The translations under genes were made by a program, and so were the position numbers. Positions 1-5,331 of a DNA stretch of 5,331 nucleotides are shown in pieces; positions within the stretch are counted from its first letter, which is position 1, and each line of letters begins with the position of its first letter. The notes under the pieces are model-generated. The model did no database searches and was not told the DNA's origin. It saw nothing but the letters and a program-made list of their open reading frames with translations. The DNA comes from Pirellulaceae bacterium (GTDB taxonomy: Bacteria; Planctomycetota; Planctomycetia; Pirellulales; Pirellulaceae): the NCBI GenBank assembly GCA_013002105.1, contig JABDKS010000858.1, positions 1 through 5,331 of the forward strand, in the 5' to 3' direction.

Positions 1-94
1 TAGTGGCACGATCACGGGTCTTCCGCGGCATCGGTTATTCTATTGTGCCCCCTGTTGAAGACATGGCGTTTCCGTTGCCGAGTCATTCAACACC

Positions 95-125
95 GTCTGG
101 TCGATTGCATTGACTGCATCCAGAC
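95..125. promoter_or_regulatory. Inverted repeat upstream of the lactonase-like gene
   Basis: The arms GTCTGG (95-100) and CCAGAC (120-125) are perfect 6-bp complements. Between them lies a second small stem, TGCA (106-109) and TGCA (115-118), around the loop TTGAC. The structure ends 33 bases before the start codon at 159. A -35-like hexamer TTGACT (110-115) sits inside it, but the best -10 partner, TATCGC at 131-136, is poor and 15 bp away, so a promoter here is uncertain. The repeat could be an operator, a 5' leader hairpin, or the end of an upstream transcript; it has no T-run. The pairing is seen directly; any role is inference. Confidence 0.35.
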
Positions 126-158
126 AGCCCTATCGCAACTCCTCCGGACTACATTCCC

Positions 159-1061
159 ATGCGCTTTGAAACAATCTCTCTCCTGGCAACATTGATGTGG
201 CTGTGCGTTCTTGCTGTTCCTGTTTCTGGGCAAGACGCCGATATCGTTGTTGGCGGAGCGAAGCTACAGACGCTTGCTACCGAGTTCAAGTTCACCGAAG
301 GTCCGGCGACAGATAGTGAAGGAAATGTCTATTTCACGGATCAACCGAACGATCGCATTATGAAATGGAGTGTCGATGGCGACCTTTCAACATTCTTGAC
401 TCCCTGCGGCAGATCCAACGGGCTCTACTTTGACCTCGACGGTAGCTTGCTGGCCTGCGCCGATGAAAAAAACGAATTGTGGGATATCCAGTTAGACGGT
501 TCACACAAAGTGCTGGTCGATCAATTCAACGGCAAGTTGCTAAATGGTCCCAATGATCTATGGTTGCGACCTGACGGTGGGATCTATTTCACGGACCCGT
601 TATACAAACGACCTTACTGGAATCGCGGACCGATCGAGCAAGACGGTCATTGCGTTTACTTTCTGAACAAAGATCGTACCGGCGTTACACGAGTTGCCGA
701 CTCATTGGAAAAGCCCAACGGCATTGTTGGCACACCCGATGGCAAGACTCTTTACGTTGCCGACATCGGTGCGGGCAAAACGTACCGCTTCGTGATCCAG
801 GGTGACGGGTCATTATCGGACAAAACGCTCTTTTGTGAGCTCGGTTCTGACGGCATGACAATCGATGACCAGGGCAATGTCTACCTGACGGGCAAGGGAG
901 TCACGGTCTTCAATTCCGCCGGAGAAAAGATTCATCATATCGACGTCCCCCAGGGTTGGACGGCGAACGTGTGTTTCGGCGGCAAGCAGCGCAAGACGCT
1001 TTTTATCACTGCCAGTAAGGGGCTTTATGCGATGGAAATGAACGTCCGTGGTACGAATTGA
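159..1061 (+). CDS. Secreted SMP-30/gluconolactonase/LRE-like protein
   Basis: A 300-residue six-bladed beta-propeller of the SMP-30/gluconolactonase/LRE family, whose members are metal-dependent lactonases or related hydrolases. Residues 1-24 form a Sec signal peptide: a short basic start, a hydrophobic stretch over about 8-21, and likely cleavage near VSG-Q. The four metal ligands known from SMP-30 (Glu, Asn, Asn, Asp) appear present as E47 (FTEGP), N132 (GPNDLW), N187 (KPNGI) and D231 (SDGM). Propeller repeats are visible as DSEGNVYFTD (52-61), RPDGGIYFTDP (137-147) and DDQGNVYLTG (236-245). Length is normal for the family. The ATG at 159 is chosen because it keeps the whole signal peptide and an in-frame TGA lies at 111-113; no clear Shine-Dalgarno is seen. 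The natural lactone substrate cannot be read. It lies 192 bp before the DUF1552 gene, on the same strand, and is probably transcribed separately. Confidence 0.92.
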   Translation: MRFETISLLATLMWLCVLAVPVSGQDADIVVGGAKLQTLATEFKFTEGPATDSEGNVYFTDQPNDRIMKWSVDGDLSTFLTPCGRSNGLYFDLDGSLLACADEKNELWDIQLDGSHKVLVDQFNGKLLNGPNDLWLRPDGGIYFTDPLYKRPYWNRGPIEQDGHCVYFLNKDRTGVTRVADSLEKPNGIVGTPDGKTLYVADIGAGKTYRFVIQGDGSLSDKTLFCELGSDGMTIDDQGNVYLTGKGVTVFNSAGEKIHHIDVPQGWTANVCFGGKQRKTLFITASKGLYAMEMNVRGTN

Positions 1062-1140
1062 TCGCTCGCGATGGCGTTCCAGAAGGACTTCAGGCCGGTA
1101 TCCCCAATGGTGGATCCGATATGGAATTGCCGATCTGGAC

Positions 1141-1149
1141 TGCTAGAAT
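1141..1149 (+). promoter_or_regulatory. Candidate extended -10 promoter of the DUF1552/cytochrome operon
   Basis: TGCTAGAAT matches the extended -10 form TGnTATAAT with one mismatch (TAGAAT at 1144-1149). No convincing -35 hexamer is found at 16-18 bp, as expected for extended -10 promoters, which depend less on it. Transcription would start near 1156 and leave a leader of roughly 100 nt before the ATG at 1254. The site lies in the only sizeable gap between the lactonase-like gene and the two-gene operon. A small bulged hairpin (1100-1115, arms ATCCCC and GG-T-GGAT) lies upstream, without a T-run. This is a motif match only. Confidence 0.4.
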
Positions 1150-1253
1150 AGACGTTCCCACCTCTCACCAATCTTTCGGTTCGATTCTCCGTCGTTACAA
1201 GTAGCTGCGGATCGTAACGCGACGCCGGAAGCCTCCCACCAAGAGACCAATTG

Positions 1254-2531
1254 ATGACCGTGCCTCAACCACCACGACGGTCCTTCCTGAAAGCCGCCGG
1301 AATCTCGATTGCCCTGCCGGCACTCGAATCTGCGGCCGCACAGGGAGACAAAACAGCGGACGGACCTCCGAAGCGGATGGTTTGCATCGGTAACGAATTT
1401 GGAATGTATCCCGGTTCGTTTTGGCCGACTGACGCTGGACGAAACTACAAGCTGAGCCCCTTGCTGGAACCACTTGCTGCCCATCAAGAACAGTTCACGC
1501 TGTTCTCGCATCTGGATCACGGTCAAAAGGGCGGGCACTTTGCCGTGCATACGTTTTTGACAGGCGTCAAGGCAGCCGAGGCTCGGGCACTGCCAGACGG
1601 TGGAATCAGTCTGGATCAGCGGGCAGCCGAGTTCGTCGGGTCACGTACGCGTTTTCCAGCGTTAACGATCGGTAGCGAAGACGGGTTGCACGGCGGTTGC
1701 CGAATGAGTTGGACGCGAACGGGAACACGTGTTCCGCCGATCACCGGACCTCGTGAACTGTATCGCCAGTTGTTTATCGAAGGCACCGCACAAGCGAAAA
1801 AACGGGCCACCGATCAAATCGCATTGCAGGGAACAATCTTGGACGCTGTGTTGGGTGATGCGAAATCACTTAGTCGTCGCATCAGCAAATCGGACCGACA
1901 AAAACTGGATGAATACTTGTCGTCTGTGCGTGACGTCGAATCCAAATTGGAGCTAGACCGACACTGGCAGCAAATCCCAAAACCCAAGGCACCGATCGCG
2001 CAACCTGAGGACGAAGGTTTAACGCATGACCTGCCCAAACTGTACGACCTGGTCGCGATCGCGTTACAAAGTGACATCACGCGGGTGGCAACGTTGGAGA
2101 TCGGCGGCAGTTTTGCGGCCTCCGATCTGGGCATTCGCAAGGGCTATCACGGTCTGTCCCACCACGGGAAAGTTCAAGCGAACATCGACCTGCTGGTGCA
2201 GATCGAACGCTACCAGGTCGAACAGTTTGCTCGGTTCCTGGGAAAACTCAAAGCGATCAAGCAACATGATAGCGATCAGTCGCTGCTGGACAGCACGATG
2301 GCGTTGTTTGGCAGCGGTATGGGTAATGCAAACTCGCACACAAACAATGACTTGCCCGTTCTACTGGCCGGTGGCGGTTTTCTCCATGGCGAGCACAAAC
2401 GCTTTCCCAAAGAGACCAACAAGCGGGTGCCACTTTGCAATTTGTTTGTTTCGATGCTTCAGCAATTCGGAGTTCCCACCGATCGCTTTGGTAACAGCAC
2501 TGGCACGCTCGGTGGACTCGATACCGTATGA
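1254..2531 (+). CDS. DUF1552 family protein, Tat-exported
   Basis: A 425-residue DUF1552 protein, full length for the family. Residues 1-30 look like a twin-arginine signal: PPRRSFLKAAG (6-16), a weakly hydrophobic stretch, then Ala-rich SAAA before Q30, so it is probably exported folded. Family-like blocks follow: a His-rich segment SHLDHGQKGGH (85-95) leading to TFLTG; a helical region with LSRRISKSDRQKLDEYLSSV (206-225); YHGLSHHG (298-305); GSGMGNANSHTNNDLPVLL (353-371); and DRFG (410-413) near the end. The molecular function of the family is not established; distant resemblance to DUF1501/sulfatase-like proteins is possible but not shown here. The ATG at 1254 is preferred over the TTG at 1251 because AAGAGA (1241-1246) lies 7 nt before it; an in-frame TAA is at 1215-1217. 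Its stop overlaps the next start as ATGA, so it is very likely co-translated with the cytochrome protein, its usual partner in this phylum. Confidence 0.95.
   Translation: MTVPQPPRRSFLKAAGISIALPALESAAAQGDKTADGPPKRMVCIGNEFGMYPGSFWPTDAGRNYKLSPLLEPLAAHQEQFTLFSHLDHGQKGGHFAVHTFLTGVKAAEARALPDGGISLDQRAAEFVGSRTRFPALTIGSEDGLHGGCRMSWTRTGTRVPPITGPRELYRQLFIEGTAQAKKRATDQIALQGTILDAVLGDAKSLSRRISKSDRQKLDEYLSSVRDVESKLELDRHWQQIPKPKAPIAQPEDEGLTHDLPKLYDLVAIALQSDITRVATLEIGGSFAASDLGIRKGYHGLSHHGKVQANIDLLVQIERYQVEQFARFLGKLKAIKQHDSDQSLLDSTMALFGSGMGNANSHTNNDLPVLLAGGGFLHGEHKRFPKETNKRVPLCNLFVSMLQQFGVPTDRFGNSTGTLGGLDTV
2528..2531 (+). promoter_or_regulatory. ATGA stop/start overlap (translational coupling)
   Basis: The ATG of the cytochrome gene (2528-2530) shares bases with the TGA of the DUF1552 gene (2529-2531). 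Only a weak purine-rich sequence, GGTGGA (2511-2516), lies upstream, 11 nt from the start. Such overlaps usually allow ribosomes ending the first gene to restart on the second, which keeps the two products in step. This arrangement also fixes the start of the downstream gene. The overlap is seen directly; coupling is inferred. Confidence 0.75.
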
Positions 2532-5053
2532 CACTATCGCTCAATCAGTCTTATCGTCCGTGTTGGGACGTCGTGTTGCGATTTGCCCTTTCGATCTTGT
2601 GTGTCATTTTGTTGACGACGTCGGCGTCGGCCGTAGAAGAGGTTTCGGGGCAGCCATCGTTCGACACGTTGGTCAAACCGTTTCTGGCGACGTACTGCGC
2701 CCGATGCCACAACGCAGAGGCCCAGAAGGGTGACCGCCGGCTGGACCAACTCGATGGGACAATCGCGGACGACAACGATCTGGTCGATTATCAAGACATT
2801 CTGGACCAGTTAAATTTGAGCGAGATGCCGCCGCCGGATGAAAAGCAACCCACGGACGTCGACCGCAAACGCGTTATCCGTTGGTTGACACGACGAATTG
2901 ATGATCATCATTCGCAACGAGTTGCCGACGACGACAGTACAGTCTTGCGCCGACTCAATGCTCGCGAGTATCGCAACACAGTGCGCGACTTGTTGCACCT
3001 GGATCTGCAAATGTTCGATCCGACATCCACGTTTCCCAAAGACGAGACGACGGAGCATCTTGATAACGTCGGTAAAACGCTGGTTACGTCGGGCTATTTG
3101 CTGTCGCGGTATTTGACCGCCGCAGACGCGGTAATCGAAAAAGCGATGACACCGATACACAAACCAGAGATCCAGACGTGGACATTCCGCGATGGATTTC
3201 ACCAACAACCCGAGATCGATCAAGTACATCGCAAGACCAATCATTACGAACACATGACGCTGTACGACGTCATCGGTGCCGACAAACACGAAGGCGCCTA
3301 CGGCCCGATCCACGCGTTTGCCAAAGGCGTGCCGACGGACGGTTTCTACGAGATCAAGATCAAAGCGGAAGCGGTTAACCGATTGCATCCGTACGACGAT
3401 GAATTTTTGGGCCGCGACCGAAACGAACCGCTGCGACTGGGAATCCGGCCCGGCAACTACAAAGTCGGCAAACTCCATTTGCCACAACCCGTCGAACCGC
3501 TGCTGGCGGAGATCGATTTAGCGGATCAACCCAAATGGTACACGGCAAAAGTTTGGTTAGACGAAGGGTACACACCGCGGTTCACGTTTCGCAACGGATT
3601 GATGAATGCGCGAAGCCTTTGGACGCGTGTGATCAAGAAGTATCCCGATCAGTTCCCAGAGAATCTTGACAAAGGAATCGTCTCGCAGCGATTCAATGCG
3701 ATCAAGCATGGCAAGCTGCCGCAAATTCAGATTCATGAGATTGAGATTCGTGGCCCACTTTACGATCAATGGCCAACGGACAGTCATCGGGCGATCTTGG
3801 GGGACGATTGGGAGTCGGTCGAGTCAACGGGTGAACTGACGGACGAACAAATTCGTGAGCATCTATTTAAGTTTGCAACACGTGCCTACCGTCGCGATCC
3901 GACAACCGACGAGATCGATCGAATCGTGCAATTGATCCAGGTCCGAAAGGATCAGGGACGAACGACGTTGGAGGCCTTTGGCGATGGGCTGAAAGCGATT
4001 CTTTGCTCGCCAAGTTTTCTGTACCTGGACGAGGGAGATTCCGGAAAACTATCGTCGCACGCCCTGGCGTCGCGACTGTCCTACTTTCTCTGGGCCAGTT
4101 GCCCCGATGATCAATTGCTCTCGCTGGCGAAGTCGGGCAGGCTTTCCAATGAAAAAATTCTGATGGAGCAGGTTGATCGCATGTTGGCCGATCCAAAGTC
4201 GGACGCAATGATTGAGGGTTTTTTGGGTGCCTGGCTGACACTTCGCGACCTCGGCTCTGCGCCTCCCGATCGAACCGAATTCGGCGATTTCTATCAATAT
4301 GATTTGGGCACGGCGATGCGAGAAGAGACTCGTTTGTTCACGCGTCACTTGATCGATCAGAATTTGAGCCTTGTCCAATTCCTTGATTCCGATGTCGCGT
4401 TCGTCAATAAAGCCCTAGCTCGTTTGTACGACTTGGATCCTCCTGTTGAGCCCGGCTTTCATCGCGTCCAAGTTTCGAATCCTCGCCGTGGCGGCTTACT
4501 TGGCCAAGCCAGTGTTCTGACTGTCACCGCCAATGGCATTGATACGTCACCGGTGGTCCGCGGTGTTTGGCTTTTGGAAAACATTCTCGGCACGCCACCG
4601 TCACCACCCCCGCCGGACGTCCAGCCGCTTGATCCCGATATCCGTGGTGCAGTGACGATTCGACAACAGCTCAGCCGTCATCGCAGCATCGCCAGTTGTA
4701 ATGATTGTCATCGCAAGATTGATCCGTTGGGTTTTGCTCTCGAAAATTTCGATCCCATCGGCCGGTGGCGCGAAACGTACGGTCGCAACACAAAGATTGA
4801 CGCCAGCGGCAAACTTCCCAATGGAATGGCGTTTGACGACATCGTTGGGCTCAAGCAGATTCTGTTGCAGCAGAAACAACCGTTCGCCAAAGCTTTGACC
4901 GAAAAGTTGCTTGCATTCGCTACCGGTCGCACCATGGGGCCTGGCGACAGGCCAGCGATCGATCAAATTCTGGATTCGATCCGCGAAGACGATTGGCCAA
5001 CCAGGGACTTGATAAAACAGATCGTCTTGAGCGAGCCGTTTCAGACCAAGTAG
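2528..5053 (+). CDS. Planctomycete cytochrome c multi-domain protein (PSCyt1-DUF1587-DUF1595-DUF1592-DUF1588-DUF1585)
   Basis: An 841-residue exported protein. Residues 1-35 are a Sec signal with hydrophobic core about 15-31 and likely cleavage at ASA-VEE. A PSCyt1-type cytochrome c domain (about 45-125) has heme motif CARCH (57-61); the Met of EMPPPD (M100) is a plausible axial ligand. DUF1587 follows (about 138-205, with RRLNAREYRNTVRDLL). A beta-rich region (about 215-415) has no family I can name. Then come DUF1595 (about 438-500), DUF1592 (about 508-635), DUF1588 (about 650-750) and DUF1585 (about 765-838, with KLLAFATGRTMGPGD). DUF1588 holds a second heme-type motif, CNDCH (724-728), before KIDPLGFALENFDPIG, and is preceded by a proline linker PPSPPPP (690-696). 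Domain limits are approximate. The architecture is typical of planctomycetes, but no member's reaction is known to me; a redox role with the DUF1552 partner is inferred. No frameshift or truncation is seen. Heme attachment would need maturation genes elsewhere. Confidence 0.95.
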   Translation: MTLSLNQSYRPCWDVVLRFALSILCVILLTTSASAVEEVSGQPSFDTLVKPFLATYCARCHNAEAQKGDRRLDQLDGTIADDNDLVDYQDILDQLNLSEMPPPDEKQPTDVDRKRVIRWLTRRIDDHHSQRVADDDSTVLRRLNAREYRNTVRDLLHLDLQMFDPTSTFPKDETTEHLDNVGKTLVTSGYLLSRYLTAADAVIEKAMTPIHKPEIQTWTFRDGFHQQPEIDQVHRKTNHYEHMTLYDVIGADKHEGAYGPIHAFAKGVPTDGFYEIKIKAEAVNRLHPYDDEFLGRDRNEPLRLGIRPGNYKVGKLHLPQPVEPLLAEIDLADQPKWYTAKVWLDEGYTPRFTFRNGLMNARSLWTRVIKKYPDQFPENLDKGIVSQRFNAIKHGKLPQIQIHEIEIRGPLYDQWPTDSHRAILGDDWESVESTGELTDEQIREHLFKFATRAYRRDPTTDEIDRIVQLIQVRKDQGRTTLEAFGDGLKAILCSPSFLYLDEGDSGKLSSHALASRLSYFLWASCPDDQLLSLAKSGRLSNEKILMEQVDRMLADPKSDAMIEGFLGAWLTLRDLGSAPPDRTEFGDFYQYDLGTAMREETRLFTRHLIDQNLSLVQFLDSDVAFVNKALARLYDLDPPVEPGFHRVQVSNPRRGGLLGQASVLTVTANGIDTSPVVRGVWLLENILGTPPSPPPPDVQPLDPDIRGAVTIRQQLSRHRSIASCNDCHRKIDPLGFALENFDPIGRWRETYGRNTKIDASGKLPNGMAFDDIVGLKQILLQQKQPFAKALTEKLLAFATGRTMGPGDRPAIDQILDSIREDDWPTRDLIKQIVLSEPFQTK

Positions 5054-5331
5054 CGCGTGGCGATGGCAGCCGGGATTCAGGCGCATTCGCAGGCGAAAAT
5101 GTTGTGATCGCTCCAAAACGTTGATGCCGCTAGCAAAACCGCCGGCCGTTCATTCAGCCAGTCGCATTGTGTTGCGATTCCTTGTGTTTGCCACACATGT
5201 TGACACTCGGGGAACGCTTTCCCTACTGTCGGCAAGATTCCCCTTTTTGCGGCAGACAAGCAGTGATAGCAATGGCGAAACCCCAAGCCCAACAGAATCA
5301 TCGATCGATCGCCGGTCTGTCTGTTTCGGCG
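5054..5331. other. 3' intergenic stretch, no supportable gene
   Basis: No convincing coding region is found on either strand. The longest open frame is on the minus strand (5301-5077, 74 codons, with six cysteines including HCYHC). It has no visible ribosome binding site and no recognisable family. The stretch contains several short inverted repeats: CATTCGC/GCGAAAATG (5084-5101, imperfect), TGTGT/ACACA around TTGCC (5183-5197), and GGGAA/TTCCC around CGCT (5210-5223). It also carries the tandem tetramer ATCGATCGATCG (5300-5311). It may hold the 3' end of the operon transcript, a control region for a gene beyond the window, or part of a dispersed repeat; the sequence alone does not decide. 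Confidence 0.5.
5209..5248 (+). terminator. Weak terminator-like structure after the operon
   Basis: GGGGAA (5209-5214) pairs perfectly with TTCCCC (5238-5243), and a run of five T follows at once (5244-5248). Against it, the loop is 23 nt, the stem only 6 bp, and a competing hairpin (GGGAA/TTCCC, 5210-5223) uses the same left arm. It lies about 155 bp after the cytochrome stop codon, with nothing better nearer the gene. Confidence 0.2.

Noticed and set aside
3..113. A frame open from the window edge to TGA at 111-113, possibly the end of an upstream gene
   Set aside because: Only about 36 codons, with no recognisable C-terminal motif; too short to separate from chance.
1019..1204. An open frame running past the lactonase stop codon (residues such as IARDGVPEGLQAGIPNGG), suggesting a frameshifted C-terminal extension
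   Set aside because: It is in a different frame from the gene, lacks a suitable start, and the lactonase-like protein already ends at a normal family length after its last propeller strand.
1251..1253. TTG at 1251 as the start of the DUF1552 gene
   Set aside because: The ATG directly after it is a stronger start codon, sits at a better distance from AAGAGA (1241-1246), and gives the same Tat signal.
2026..2733. A 235-codon plus-strand frame across the DUF1552/cytochrome junction
   Set aside because: It overlaps two genes with clear families; its translation is rich in Arg, Cys, Trp and Ser with no motif, typical of an out-of-frame shadow.
2810..3487. A 225-codon open frame on the minus strand opposite the cytochrome gene
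   Set aside because: It lies wholly inside a well-supported gene, has no recognisable domain, and reads as the low-complexity antisense expected from the codon use of the real gene.
4601..5116. A 171-codon minus-strand frame at the 3' end of the cytochrome gene
   Set aside because: Almost all of it is antisense to the conserved DUF1588 and DUF1585 regions; no family features.
5077..5301. A 74-codon minus-strand frame with six cysteines (HCYHC, ACEC) as a possible small zinc-binding protein
   Set aside because: No ribosome binding site, no clear promoter, and cysteine spacing that fits no zinc-finger type I know; kept only as part of the intergenic note.

Overview
The window fits a member of the Planctomycetota, probably the Pirellulaceae (Rhodopirellula-like). 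This rests on protein content: a planctomycete-type cytochrome c protein (PSCyt1 with the DUF1587/1595/1592/1588/1585 series) immediately after a DUF1552 protein is a hallmark gene pair of this phylum. The moderate base composition and the lack of strong Shine-Dalgarno sequences agree with that placement. No database search was run; family calls come from reading motifs.

Layout: bases 1-158 are non-coding and carry an inverted repeat (95-125). A secreted SMP-30/gluconolactonase/LRE-like beta-propeller protein follows (159-1061, +). A 192-bp gap (1062-1253) holds a good extended -10 promoter candidate (1141-1149). Next come two co-oriented genes that overlap by four bases (ATGA): a Tat-exported DUF1552 protein (1254-2531, +) and an 841-residue multi-domain secreted cytochrome c protein with two CxxCH motifs (2528-5053, +). 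The last 278 bp (5054-5331) have no supportable gene, only small inverted repeats and one weak terminator-like structure.

All three products carry export signals, so the window encodes extracytoplasmic functions. The DUF1552 and cytochrome proteins are almost certainly made together and probably act together in the periplasm or at the cell surface, possibly in an oxidation with electron transfer through c-type heme; no substrate can be read from the sequence. The lactonase-like protein could hydrolyse a lactone formed by such an oxidation, but it appears to be a separate transcription unit and the link is only positional.

There is no mobile element, tRNA, rRNA or CRISPR array. The least explained items are the function of the DUF1552/cytochrome pair, the roughly 200-residue beta-rich region inside the cytochrome protein, and the 3' intergenic stretch.
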